DNA from: Actinoallomurus soli | GTDB lineage: Bacteria > Actinomycetota > Actinomycetes > Streptosporangiales > Streptosporangiaceae | Assembly (NCBI RefSeq): GCF_024055715.1 | Contig: NZ_JAMXMV010000016.1 | Location: forward strand, 1 to 64,000 | Reading direction: 5' to 3' | Length of the DNA: 64,000 nucleotides | In this document: one piece after another, positions 40,616 through 49,286 of the stretch | How the letters are laid out: each line of letters starts with the position of its first letter | Numbering within the stretch: position 1 is the stretch's first letter | Position numbers and translations under genes: made by a program | The notes under the pieces: generated by a model | Databases searched by the model: none | What the model was told of the DNA's origin: nothing | What the model saw: only the letters and a program-made list of their open reading frames with translations

Positions 40616-41878
40616 TCACTTGTTCCGTATATCGAATGTGCCTTCGTGTGGCTGCCTGTCACCAGTAGAAGCGGTGCCAGCCACGTTCACTCGCCGGCGC
40701 CACACGAACCCGCCGACCACGACCATGGCGATGATGGCACCGGCCGCGGTGAGGGAGATGATGAGGAGTCCGTTACGTGCATGGCCCGATTTCGCCGATG
40801 TCTGCGTTGCAGAGGATTTCGGTGTAGGCCGAGCAGCCGCAGCCGAATGAGATGCCTGCCACTTGTCGAACGCTTCGAAGACGGGGTTCGGTGCGTTCGA
40901 TGGGACGGGGTAGCGCTGCGGGTTCATCGCGGCGGTGATCTGAATCGCGCCATAACCCGTCTGATCGTTCCACTTCGAGGAGCCCAACGGACGAGCCGTC
41001 GCGATCAATCTTTGCACCACGGTACGCGCCGACATTCCGGGGTTACGTGCTCGAATCAGCGCCACAGCGCCCGATGTCAGCGCTGAAGCCATACTTGTTC
41101 CCCAGCCGGAATAGCCTTGCCCGTCTTTTCCAATCGTTCCACCGACACCCGGGGCAGCTACGGAAACGTACCATTGCCTTTCAGAACCAGCTTGGGGTTG
41201 CAGATGTTCATCAATCGAACCGACCGCCAACACCCCTACACATGAAGCAGGCATCTCTGGCGGATTTGAGCCGTCACCCAAATTCCCTGCAGCCGCTACT
41301 ACCACCACGTCATGCTGCAGCGCGTATGAAACGGCAGCCTGCACGTCTGGATCACAATGCTGCGAAATATAGGTCGAATCCGATCCCTGAGAAATATTTA
41401 TTACTTTGGCCCCGTGATCGACGCTGTATCTGATACCGTCGGCGAATCCCTTGAATTCGATGTCGGCCCGGTCACCGGGCTGTTCTGCGGCATGAACAGG
41501 CAGCACCTTCACGGATGGAGCGATACCGACATAGCCAGTGGGCCCGCCACCCCGGGCCGCAATGAGCGCCGCCATCGCGGTCCCGTGACCAAAATCGAAG
41601 TCGAAGTCCTTACGGCCATCACTGTCATGCCCTGTGGTATCCGTTCCCGGAAGAACAGCTCCGCTCAACTCGGGCAACTCAGCGTTGACTCCAGTATCCA
41701 GGACGGCGACAGTGATACCGGCACCAGTCGTCGTCGGCCAGACATCGCTCTGAATACCCCAGGCGGAGAACCACCATTCATCCTGACGCGGCTGGGGTTG
41801 GGCGTCGGCCCTCATCGGCGGCATCACCGCAGCGAAGGTGGCGACAAGGCCTACAGCGAGGCGCCAGACGATCTTCAC
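40616..41878 (-). CDS. Type VII secretion-associated serine protease (mycosin)
   Basis: 420 residues: signal peptide (about 1-26, ending ADA-QPQ), subtilase domain with Asp61 (VAVLDTGVN), His98 (FGHGTAMAALI), oxyanion Asn199 (AAAGN) and Ser262 (GWGTSMASALTSG). A Pro/Ala/Ser linker and a C-terminal transmembrane helix (about 370-395) with a short basic tail follow. This is the MycP architecture: an extracellular membrane-anchored subtilisin that trims or quality-controls ESX substrates. It overlaps the upstream PPE-like gene by four bases. No EccB, EccC, EccD or EccE gene lies in the window, so it is either orphan or works with a distant system. Confidence 0.92.
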   Translation of the reverse strand: MKIVWRLAVGLVATFAAVMPPMRADAQPQPRQDEWWFSAWGIQSDVWPTTTGAGITVAVLDTGVNAELPELSGAVLPGTDTTGHDSDGRKDFDFDFGHGTAMAALIAARGGGPTGYVGIAPSVKVLPVHAAEQPGDRADIEFKGFADGIRYSVDHGAKVINISQGSDSTYISQHCDPDVQAAVSYALQHDVVVVAAAGNLGDGSNPPEMPASCVGVLAVGSIDEHLQPQAGSERQWYVSVAAPGVGGTIGKDGQGYSGWGTSMASALTSGAVALIRARNPGMSARTVVQRLIATARPLGSSKWNDQTGYGAIQITAAMNPQRYPVPSNAPNPVFEAFDKWQASHSAAAARPTPKSSATQTSAKSGHARNGLLIISLTAAGAIIAMVVVGGFVWRRRVNVAGTASTGDRQPHEGTFDIRNK

Positions 41879-43242
41879 ACATCTTCCTCGAAGTACCAGG
41901 GAGAGTCTTTGCCAACTGCTCCGACCTGCCCCTGTTCGCGATTCGTTGGATTCTCCAGTTGCTCGACCTTCGCACGTAGCCGGGCGATCTCCTCTTGTGG
42001 GTCCTCACCGCTGTCTTCGAGGCTCAACTCGTAGAGGAGCTGATCAAGATCATCGCTATCACTGGATAGATCGATCTGGACGAGCTCCGGCGCTTCGTCG
42101 CCGGCACTCGCTGATTCGTCCTTGGCTTCCCTGGCGCCGATGAGGTGTGAGCCTGCCTCAATGCCGCCGGTCCACACGTCCTCGTCTTCGGTGAGCCACG
42201 TCGTACGCTCACGTTCACGGTCACGGCGATCGCCTGCCGCTCCACCGGCAGGACCCACCACACCGGCCTGGCTCGCAGCCCTCATCTCGGCGGCTTGACT
42301 TGCAGCCCTTGTTTCGGCGGCTTGAGCCTCTTCGGCTGCACTCGCCGCCGCATCGCTCACAGCCCTACGGCTTCCAACTCCCCCCCATGGGCCATTCGCT
42401 GGGCTGATGACTCCAGGACCACCTGGTAGCAACCCTCCGATGACACCCCGCGGAGGAGCATCGATGCCTGCTCCAGGCATCCCTGGACTACCTGGAGCGT
42501 TAGGTAGTAGGCCGGTCCTGCCGCCGGGCATCTCAGTCCTTGGATCGGGTGCTGGAGATCCCGCGAGCTGCGTATTCGAGCCGTCGGCGCCAGACACCGG
42601 GTGACCGCTGCCCGGAACGTGAGATGACCCTTCGGAGGCACCGCTCCGGATCTTCGGCGCGTGTCCACCGACACCCGGCGCTCTACCATCCGCAACAGGG
42701 TTTCCTGCAGGGCTTCCACCTGCTGTTTCTCCGATCCTTTTCGCGCCGGTGGTCGGAGAAGGTTCGTAGAGCGAGTTGTTCGGCGGGAGGGTGGTACTGA
42801 CGTCTGAGGGCATCCCGGCCCACGCCTGGTAGACGCGTTCGTTGGCACCGGCCATCCAGCTCCGTGCCTCGGCTAGGTCTTTAGACGGAGGCCTCTTCTG
42901 GTACCAATCCAGGTTGGACCCGTAGTCATTGATCGCAGACCCGAATTCCTGCGCGGATCGTTGAATGGTCGCAGATGATGCCCAAATCTCCCGCAGTGCG
43001 GACTGTGCGGCGGCGGCGTCTGTTCCGCCCCAGGCTTCATGAAGCATGCCACGGACCGTGACCAAGTCGGTCGTGACCTTCTCGTACGCGGAAGCGAAGT
43101 CCTGGTAGTTCTGTCCAGCCGCCTTGACATCGTCCGGAGCCGTCTTCTTCAAGAGATCGTCGATGTCTTTGCGACTGTTGTACTCACCAGGCGTTCCGGA
43201 AGGAGCGCCGGCGCGCATGGGGAACGTGAAGCCCTCGGCCAT
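41875..43242 (-). CDS. Large WXG100/PPE-like protein with Gly/Pro-rich and acidic tail (island gene 2)
   Basis: 455 residues from the ATG at 43242, chosen over 43257 because GGAAGG lies seven bases ahead of it. The N-terminal 150 residues are helical with a WxG turn (MLHEAWGGTDAAAAQSALRE) and YEKVTTDLVTVRG before it, as in WXG100/PPE proteins. Residues 170-320 are a Gly/Pro/Ser-rich low-complexity region, and the last 130 are acidic with a coiled coil (EEIARLRAKVEQLEN). It is a likely type VII substrate or scaffold. It couples to the mycosin gene downstream. Confidence 0.75.
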   Translation of the reverse strand: MAEGFTFPMRAGAPSGTPGEYNSRKDIDDLLKKTAPDDVKAAGQNYQDFASAYEKVTTDLVTVRGMLHEAWGGTDAAAAQSALREIWASSATIQRSAQEFGSAINDYGSNLDWYQKRPPSKDLAEARSWMAGANERVYQAWAGMPSDVSTTLPPNNSLYEPSPTTGAKRIGETAGGSPAGNPVADGRAPGVGGHAPKIRSGASEGSSHVPGSGHPVSGADGSNTQLAGSPAPDPRTEMPGGRTGLLPNAPGSPGMPGAGIDAPPRGVIGGLLPGGPGVISPANGPWGGVGSRRAVSDAAASAAEEAQAAETRAASQAAEMRAASQAGVVGPAGGAAGDRRDRERERTTWLTEDEDVWTGGIEAGSHLIGAREAKDESASAGDEAPELVQIDLSSDSDDLDQLLYELSLEDSGEDPQEEIARLRAKVEQLENPTNREQGQVGAVGKDSPWYFEEDV

Positions 43243-43243
43243 C

Positions 43244-43732
43244 TCAGTGCCTTCCATCCGGGTTCAAAGAGTTGGCCACAGGTGCCTGTGACTCGGGCCG
43301 CGCCGACGGCGGGGAGAAGTCATAGCTCATCGCGCTACCCCCCGGCGCGACGTTCAGCCGCTTGTCCAGCGCAGCGATCCGGCGCGCGAGGTTCGCCTCG
43401 TTCGCGTCATGAACGTTCGCAGCTTGATGCAGCTTGTGAATCGTGCTCAGCAGAGCGTGCAGGATGCGGCTGTGCTGCTCGGCGAGGGCATGGTGACCGG
43501 CTTCGACGCTCGGCTGCAATTCCAACGCGGCGTCCCACGTGCCGAGCGCGCTCGGGTCTTTGAGCGGCTGCAGTCGCTCACTCGCCGCGAGGAGGTCTTC
43601 GAGGTGAGCTTCGAGTCGGTCGGCGACCGCTCTGACCTGAGAGGTGTCGACCCGGAGCTTGCCATGGTCGTCGATTCCCGGCCAGTCGTTGTACGTCTGA
43701 AGTGGAGCCGAGTTCGCGTTCACCGGCGGCAT
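43244..43732 (-). CDS. WXG100/EspC-like helical protein (island gene 1)
   Basis: 162 residues from the ATG at 43732 with AGGAGG nine bases upstream. Two long helices (VRAVADRLEAHLEDLLAASE and HALLSTIHKLHQAANVHDAN) surround a turn at about 58-66 (DPSALGTWDAAL), then ANEANLARRIAALDK, similar to the WXG100/EspC hairpin with its N-x2-L-type end. No signal peptide. It is first in the eight-gene operon and lies one base from the next start. Confidence 0.65.
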   Translation of the reverse strand: MPPVNANSAPLQTYNDWPGIDDHGKLRVDTSQVRAVADRLEAHLEDLLAASERLQPLKDPSALGTWDAALELQPSVEAGHHALAEQHSRILHALLSTIHKLHQAANVHDANEANLARRIAALDKRLNVAPGGSAMSYDFSPPSARPESQAPVANSLNPDGRH

Positions 43733-43972
43733 CGGTCTTGGCCTCCTCGCATGCGAGCACCCCGTACATGCACTGCTCCAGCAGGGGCTTCGATGCGACG
43801 GTCAACCGTCATCGCGCCATCCCCTGCTTGCCCCGTCGATCCCCAAAACGTCCTAAAACTTTACGGATCCTGACAGGGAACGTCCAGGCCATTAGCCATT
43901 CGGTTTACCGAGCCGTGACGATTCGGCATTAGGGACGAACGTTCACGCCGTCCGCCCCTGACCGAAACTGCG
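43733..43972 (-). promoter_or_regulatory. Probable promoter region of the secretion-type island
   Basis: 240 bases between the first island gene and the ispE stop, both read leftwards. It is AT-richer than its surroundings around 43850-43925 (for example AAAACGTCCTAAAACTTTAC), where a promoter would be expected, but I cannot assign boxes with confidence. No gene is seen. Confidence 0.4.
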
Positions 43973-44875
43973 CTACAGCAGGGTCACACCCGGGACCGGG
44001 CCGGAGGCGGGGCGGACGGCAGCGAAGCGGCCCGACTCGTTCAGGGCGGCGGCGAGTTCGGCGCTGTGATCCAGGGAGGCGGCGAGGAAGGCGCACGTGG
44101 GGCCGGAGCCGGACACCAGCGCGCCGAGGGCGCCCGCATCCCGACCGGCCGCCAGCGCGTCGCGGAGGGACGGGCGGAGGCTCAGGGCCGCCGGCTGCAG
44201 GTCGTTGTGCAAGGCCCGGCCGAGGGCCTCGGCGTCGCCGGTCTTCAGGGCGGTCATCAGGTCGTCCGACACCTGGGGCCACACGCTGTCCTGCTCCCCC
44301 GCGGCGCGCAGCCGGTCGCACTCGGCGTACACCGCGGGCGTGGACAGGCCGCCGTCGGCGTACCCGAACACCCAGTGGAACTCCCCCGTGACCTCGACCG
44401 AGGTCAGCCGCTCCCCCCGGCCCAGGCCGACGGCGGTGCCGCCGAGCAGGGCGAACGGGACGTCGCTGCCGAGTCGGGCGCCGAGTTCGAGCAGCGTCTC
44501 GCGGTCGAGACGGGCCTCCCACAGGACGTCGCAAGCGAGCAGGGCGGCGGCCGCGTCGGCGCTGCCGCCGGCCATGCCGCCCGCGACCGGGATGTCCTTG
44601 CGGATGTGCAGCGCGACGTCGGGGCGCCTGCCGATGTGCTCGGCCAGAAGGGCGGCGGCGCGGGCGGCGAGGTTGTCCGGGCCGGTCGGCACGTTCGCCG
44701 GGCCCTCGACGGTGACGCTCAGCGCCTCGGCGGGGGTGGCGGTCACCTCGTCGAACAGCGAGACGGCGTGGAAGACGTTGACGAGGTCGTGATAGCCGTC
44801 GTCGCGGACGGGGCCGACGCTCAGCTGGAGGTTCACCTTGGCGGGCACGCGCACGGTCACAGTACTCACGATCAA
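43973..44875 (-). CDS. ispE: 4-diphosphocytidyl-2-C-methyl-D-erythritol kinase
   Basis: 300 residues. GHMP-kinase motifs: substrate Lys in [14 protein letters not shown], the ATP loop [19 protein letters not shown] (about 96-114), and [15 protein letters not shown] near the C-terminus. It phosphorylates CDP-methylerythritol in the MEP pathway of isoprenoid synthesis. The predicted TTG start overlaps the rsmA stop by four bases; a GTG two codons later is an alternative. The usual neighbour on the other side (ABC-F) has been displaced by the island. Confidence 0.96.
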   Translation of the reverse strand: MIVSTVTVRVPAKVNLQLSVGPVRDDGYHDLVNVFHAVSLFDEVTATPAEALSVTVEGPANVPTGPDNLAARAAALLAEHIGRRPDVALHIRKDIPVAGGMAGGSADAAAALLACDVLWEARLDRETLLELGARLGSDVPFALLGGTAVGLGRGERLTSVEVTGEFHWVFGYADGGLSTPAVYAECDRLRAAGEQDSVWPQVSDDLMTALKTGDAEALGRALHNDLQPAALSLRPSLRDALAAGRDAGALGALVSGSGPTCAFLAASLDHSAELAAALNESGRFAAVRPASGPVPGVTLL

Positions 44876-45735
44876 CCGATCGTAGGCGACGAGGGCCGGT
44901 GTTCGGCGATGCGGGTGAAGGCGACGACGTCGAGGGACTCGCCGCGGGCCGTCGGGTCGACTCCGGCGGCGCGTAGGGCCTCCTCGGCCGCCGCGGCGGA
45001 ACCGGCCCAGCCGGCCAGGGCCGCGCGGAGTGTCTTGCGGCGCTGGGCGAAGGCCGCGTCGATGACGGCGAACACCTCCGTGCGCGAGACCGCGCTCGTC
45101 GGTGGCTCGCGACGGGTGAAGGCGACGAGCCCGGAGTCGACGTTCGGCGCAGGCCAGAACACCGCGCGGCCGACGTTCCCGGCGCGGCGAGCCTGGGCGT
45201 ACCAGGCCATCTTCACCGACGGCACGCCGTACACCTTGCCGCCGGGCCCCGCCGTGAGCCGGTCGGCGACCTCGGCCTGCACCATGACCAGCCCGCGCCG
45301 GATGGACGGGAACGTTCCGAGCAGGTGCAGCACCACGGGCACCGCGACGTTGTACGGGAGGTTCGCGACGAGCGCGGTCGGCGGCGAGCCGGGCAGTTCG
45401 GTGACCCGCAGGGCGTCGTCGGGCACGACGTCGAGGCGGTCGGCGAGGTCGGGGGCGCGCTCGGCGACGGTCTCGGGCAGCCGTTGGGCGAGGACGGGGT
45501 CGACCTCGACGGCCACGACGCGGCTGGCGACCGGCAGCAGGGCCAAAGTCAGCGAGCCCAGCCCGGGGCCGACCTCCAGGACCACGTCCTCCGGGCCGAC
45601 GTCGGCGTCGCGGACGATGCGGCGCACGGTGTTGGCGTCGATGACGAAGTTCTGCCCGAGTGTCTTGGTCGGCCGCAGTCCCAGGCCGCCGGCCAGCGCG
45701 CGGACATCCGCCGGCCCGAGAAGTCGTTCACCCAC
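44872..45735 (-). CDS. rsmA: 16S rRNA (adenine1518/1519-N6)-dimethyltransferase
   Basis: 287 residues from a GTG at 45735. Motifs: [21 protein letters not shown]-binding [17 protein letters not shown], acidic [14 protein letters not shown] and catalytic [15 protein letters not shown]. KsgA/RsmA dimethylates two adjacent adenines in the 3' end of 16S rRNA. It is coupled to ispE by a four-base overlap, the standard actinobacterial pair. The rpfB-like gene often found upstream is absent here. Confidence 0.97.
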   Translation of the reverse strand: MGERLLGPADVRALAGGLGLRPTKTLGQNFVIDANTVRRIVRDADVGPEDVVLEVGPGLGSLTLALLPVASRVVAVEVDPVLAQRLPETVAERAPDLADRLDVVPDDALRVTELPGSPPTALVANLPYNVAVPVVLHLLGTFPSIRRGLVMVQAEVADRLTAGPGGKVYGVPSVKMAWYAQARRAGNVGRAVFWPAPNVDSGLVAFTRREPPTSAVSRTEVFAVIDAAFAQRRKTLRAALAGWAGSAAAAEEALRAAGVDPTARGESLDVVAFTRIAEHRPSSPTIG

Positions 45736-45826
45736 GGACCCAGTCTCCCGTACGACGGTGGCCGCCCGGCCACCGTCCCTTGATCCCTGGCGGTCGCTGC
45801 CGCTAGGGGGCGGCGAATGCCAGTGA

Positions 45827-46153
45827 TCAGGCGTGCAGGGCCCGTAGCGCGTCGATGACGAAACGCCGGGCCTGGGCCATGTCCTTGCGCGCGCGTTCCA
45901 GGTCGATCACCTCGGCGCCCGGCGCCGTCAGCGCGGCTCGGCGGATGAACGCGGACAGGCTCAGGCCGGCCGCGTCGGCCGCCTGCTGGATCCGTTCGAT
46001 CTCCGCGGAGTTGAAACGGACGGAGACGACGCTGTCCAGCTTCCGAGAGACTCGGGCCTCTACCTGCTCGCCCCATACTTCCGGATTGTCGCGCTGCTCG
46101 TAGTAGAACTCGGCCGCGTCAGCGTCGGACATCTCTGACTTGCTCACCGTCAT
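45827..46153 (-). CDS. Ribbon-helix-helix antitoxin of a BrnT-like toxin
   Basis: 108 residues from the ATG at 46153 (a GTG at 46147 has better spacing from GGGAGG). The C-terminal half has an RHH pattern: [38 protein letters not shown]. The preceding segment ([20 protein letters not shown]) is typical of antitoxins paired with BrnT-type toxins, which bind the toxin and autoregulate. The upstream toxin stop overlaps this start (ATGA), but the toxin frame is broken. Confidence 0.7.
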   Translation of the reverse strand: MTVSKSEMSDADAAEFYYEQRDNPEVWGEQVEARVSRKLDSVVSVRFNSAEIERIQQAADAAGLSLSAFIRRAALTAPGAEVIDLERARKDMAQARRFVIDALRALHA

Positions 46154-46403
46154 ACCTCCCAAGCCGTCACGGGCCGGGCGGATCGTCCACCGGCGTCATA
46201 CGTGAAGGGCACTGCGAGCTTCCTCCCGCCGTCAGTCACACCGACCGCGAGATGATCCGCCGCCGCCCGCGCCTGTTGCGTCGGATCATCGGTCCGTTGA
46301 CGAACACCTGCTCGACCTCATCTCGCGTCACGCGTCGCAGCGCATGGTCGAGGTTTCCGTCGTCCCACTCGATCGTTTCGATGACGAGCAGAGCCCGCGC
46401 CCT
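46150..46403 (-). pseudogene. BrnT-like toxin gene with a one-base deletion
   Basis: The minus-strand frame reads TIEWDDGNLDHALRRVTRDE and VEQVFVNGPMIRRNRRG, then shifts: the old frame stops after SRSV, while the next one continues DHLAVGVTDGGRKLAVPFTY and ARPVTAWEV to a TGA at 46150-46152. Both halves match the actinobacterial pattern (VRRNRRGRAADHLA...ARPVTAWE), so one G is missing in the GCCGCCGCCC run near 46260. No good start codon is visible either. The toxin is probably inactive unless the indel is a sequencing error. Confidence 0.7.
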
Positions 46404-46476
46404 TCATGTCATACATCCTAGACGCCGAATGTATGACTCGCGAGCGTGATCGTTCAGCTACTTCGTGTATTCAGGG

Positions 46477-47313
46477 TCACCAGGGGCCGAAGACGCGTTC
46501 GCCGTTGGCGGCGATGGCGGCGCACAGGTCGGCGAGGTCGACGCCCTTGACGTCGCTGAGGCAGCGGACGGTCAGGGGGACGAGGTACGGGGCGTTCGGC
46601 TTGCCGCGGTGCGGCACCGGGGTGAGGTACGGGGCGTCGGTCTCGACGAGGATGAGCTCCAGAGGAGCGACCGCCGCCGCCTCTCGCAGGTTTGCGGCGT
46701 TCTTGAAGGTGACGTTGCCCGCGAAGCTCATGTAGTAGCCGTGCTCGGCGCAGACCTTGGCCATCTCCCGGTCGCCGGAGAAGCAGTGGAAGACGACCGT
46801 GTCCGGCGGGCCCTCCTCCTCCAGGATGCGCAGCACGTCGTCGTGGGCGTCCCGGTCGTGGATGACGAGGGCCTTGCCGGTGCGCTTGGCGATGTCGATA
46901 TGGGCGCGGAACGAGCGCTGCTGGTCCTCGACCGAGGCCCAGTCGCGGTAGTAGTCCAGGCCGGTCTCGCCGACGGCGCGTACGTCGGGCAGCGCGGCCA
47001 GCTTGGCGATGTCGGCGAGGACGTCGGCGGTGGCGTCACCCGAGTCGTTCGGGTGGATCGCCACCGCGGCGTACACGTCGTCGTACGTCGCGGCCGCGTC
47101 GGCGGCGTGCTGCGACGAGGCGAGGTCGTAGCCCACGGTGACGGCCCGCCGGATGCCGACCGAGTGGGCGGCGGCGAGCACCTCCGTGATCGGCACCTCG
47201 AGGATGTCGAGGTGACAGTGGCTGTCGAACACCTCGACCGGCAGCGCCTCGGGCAGCGGCGGGAAGGCCGCGCCGCGGAAGCCGTCCGACGTGTTCTCCG
47301 GTCCCTCGCTCAT
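46477..47313 (-). CDS. tatD: TatD-family metal-dependent deoxyribonuclease
   Basis: 278 residues. The metal-ligand pattern is complete: FDSHCHLDI, Glu in VGETGLDYYRD, His in ALVIHDRDAHDD, VFHCFSGD, and the final Asp in VETDAPYLTP. TatD enzymes are 3'-5' exonucleases and DNA-repair or quality-control hydrolases of the cytoplasm. It lies 43 bases after metG on the same strand, the common actinobacterial order. Confidence 0.95.
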   Translation of the reverse strand: MSEGPENTSDGFRGAAFPPLPEALPVEVFDSHCHLDILEVPITEVLAAAHSVGIRRAVTVGYDLASSQHAADAAATYDDVYAAVAIHPNDSGDATADVLADIAKLAALPDVRAVGETGLDYYRDWASVEDQQRSFRAHIDIAKRTGKALVIHDRDAHDDVLRILEEEGPPDTVVFHCFSGDREMAKVCAEHGYYMSFAGNVTFKNAANLREAAAVAPLELILVETDAPYLTPVPHRGKPNAPYLVPLTVRCLSDVKGVDLADLCAAIAANGERVFGPW

Positions 47314-47356
47314 ACGAGCACCCTCCCCGGTGTCGCGGCCGGGTACGAGCCCGGAC

Positions 47357-49147
47357 TCAGGACTGCTCCAGCCGGGCCAGCTCCTCGTCCACGACCGAGG
47401 AGTCCAGCTTGGCGAACAGCGGCGTGGGCGGGGCCAGCGGCGTGCCGGCCGCGATCGGGCGCGACTCCCAGCGGGCCTCGGTGTCGTAGGACCCGGTGAG
47501 GACCGGGTAGTCGGGGCCGCCTTCCTCGGAGACCTCGCGGATCTCCGGGGCGCCGCTCCACTCGCCCTGTCCGCCGAGCATCCGGTGGACCTTCTCCGAG
47601 GACCCCGGCAGGAACGGCGTGAGCATCGACTTGGCGTCGTCGACGAGCTGCAGCGCGACGTGCAGGATCGTCTTCATCCGCTCCGGGTCGTCGTTCTTCA
47701 GCTTCCAGGGCGCCTGCTCGGACAGGTACTTGTTCGCCTCGGAGACGGTGCGCATGGCCTCGTTCGCGGCGTTCTTGAACCGCGAGCGCGACAGCTCGGC
47801 GCCGACCGCGTCGAACGCCCTGCGCGACCGCTCCAGGATGTCGCGGTCGAGGTCGGTCAGCTCACCCGCGGCCGGGATCTCCCCGATGTTCTTGGCGGCG
47901 AAGGAGATCGAGCGGTTCACCAGGTTGCCCCAGGTCGCGACGAGCTCGTCGTTGTTGCGGCGGACGAACTCGGACCAGGTGAAGTCGGTGTCCTGGTTCT
48001 CCGGGCCGGCGACCGCGATGTAGTAGCGCAGCGCGTCGACGTCGTACCGCTCGAGGAAGTCGCGGACGTAGATGACGACCTGGCGCGAGGAGGAGAACTT
48101 CTTGCCCTCCATGGTCAGGAACTCTGAGGAGACGACCTCGGTGGGCAGGGTGAGCCTTCCGAGGGAGCCGGCCGTGCCGCCCTTGTCGCCCGCGCCGTTG
48201 TAGCCGAGCAGCATCGCCGGCCAGATCTCGGCGTGGAAGACGATGTTGTCCTTGCCCATGAAGTAGTACGTCTCGGCGTCGGGGTTCTGCCACCAGGCGC
48301 GCCAGGCGTCGGGGTCGCCGCTGCGCTTCGCCCACTCGACGGAGGCCGACAGGTAGCCGACGACCGCGTCGAACCAGACGTACAGCCGCTTGTCCGGCCG
48401 GTCGACCCAGTCCGGCAGCGGCACGGGCACGCCCCAGTCGAGGTCGCGGCTGATCGGCCGGGGCTGCATGTCGTCGAGGAGGTTGCGGGTGAACTTGTAG
48501 ACGTTCGGCCGCCAGAGGCCCTCCTTGCCCTGCAGCCACGAGCCGAGGGTCTCGGAGAACGCGGGCAGGTCGAGGAAGAAGTGCTCGGTCTCGACGAACT
48601 TCGGCGTCTCGCCGTTGATGCGGCTCCGTGGGTTGATCAGGTCGATCGGGTCGAGCTGGTTGCCGCAGTTGTCGCACTGGTCGCCTCGCGCCCCGTCGTA
48701 CCCGCAGATGGGGCAGGTCCCCTCGATGTAGCGGTCGGGCAGGGTGCGCCCCGTGGACGGGGAGATCGCGCCCATCGCCTTCTTCGTGAAGACGTAGCCG
48801 TTGTCGTACAGGCCCTTGAAGATCTCCTGGACGACGGCGTAGTGGTTGCGCGTCGTCGTCCGGGTGAACAGGTCGTACGACATGCCGAGGCCGTGCAGGT
48901 CCTGGGCGATCACCTTGTTGTAGCGGTCGGCCAGCTCACGGGCGGACACGCCCTCCTTGTCGGCCTGGACCTGGATGGGGGTGCCGTGCTCGTCGGTGCC
49001 GCTCACCATCAGGACCTTGTTGCCCGCCATCCGCTGGTAGCGGCTGAACATGTCGGCGGGCAGCGCGAAGCCGGAGACGTGCCCGATGTGGCGGGGCCCG
49101 TTGGCGTACGGCCAGGCGGGCGCGGTCAGGATGTGGCGGCTGGACAT
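47357..49147 (-). CDS. metG: Methionyl-tRNA synthetase
   Basis: 596 residues. Class I motifs: HIGH as PRHIGHVSG (about 18-26) and KMSKS as [10 protein letters not shown]. One zinc knuckle, [18 protein letters not shown] (about 145-165), belongs to the CP domain, placing it in the single-knuckle MetG1-type. There is no C-terminal tRNA-binding (EMAP) domain. It charges initiator and elongator tRNA-Met. It is the first gene of the metG-tatD unit. Confidence 0.97.
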   Translation of the reverse strand: MSSRHILTAPAWPYANGPRHIGHVSGFALPADMFSRYQRMAGNKVLMVSGTDEHGTPIQVQADKEGVSARELADRYNKVIAQDLHGLGMSYDLFTRTTTRNHYAVVQEIFKGLYDNGYVFTKKAMGAISPSTGRTLPDRYIEGTCPICGYDGARGDQCDNCGNQLDPIDLINPRSRINGETPKFVETEHFFLDLPAFSETLGSWLQGKEGLWRPNVYKFTRNLLDDMQPRPISRDLDWGVPVPLPDWVDRPDKRLYVWFDAVVGYLSASVEWAKRSGDPDAWRAWWQNPDAETYYFMGKDNIVFHAEIWPAMLLGYNGAGDKGGTAGSLGRLTLPTEVVSSEFLTMEGKKFSSSRQVVIYVRDFLERYDVDALRYYIAVAGPENQDTDFTWSEFVRRNNDELVATWGNLVNRSISFAAKNIGEIPAAGELTDLDRDILERSRRAFDAVGAELSRSRFKNAANEAMRTVSEANKYLSEQAPWKLKNDDPERMKTILHVALQLVDDAKSMLTPFLPGSSEKVHRMLGGQGEWSGAPEIREVSEEGGPDYPVLTGSYDTEARWESRPIAAGTPLAPPTPLFAKLDSSVVDEELARLEQS

Positions 49148-49286
49148 GTGCTAAGCCTAAGGGCCGCCCGCCGATGACTCACTCCGATATCACCTTTCCG
49201 GCACGATCACCATGCCGTGTCCGGCTCCTCTTCGTCGTCGAGCGCGTGGGCGTCGTCTGCGAGATGCAGATCGAGTGAGACGCCGC

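Noticed and set aside
43409-43873. Plus-strand frame of 154 codons opposite the EspC-like gene
   Set aside because: Antisense to a gene with a good ribosome binding site and operon context; composition is that of a shadow.
49207-49286. Acidic peptide frame (GVSLDLHLADDAHALDDEEE) between metG and GT-C paralogue A
   Set aside because: It looks protein-like but has no start codon or ribosome binding site in range and belongs to a frame antisense-shifted from the GT-C gene; possibly a remnant, not supported as a gene.
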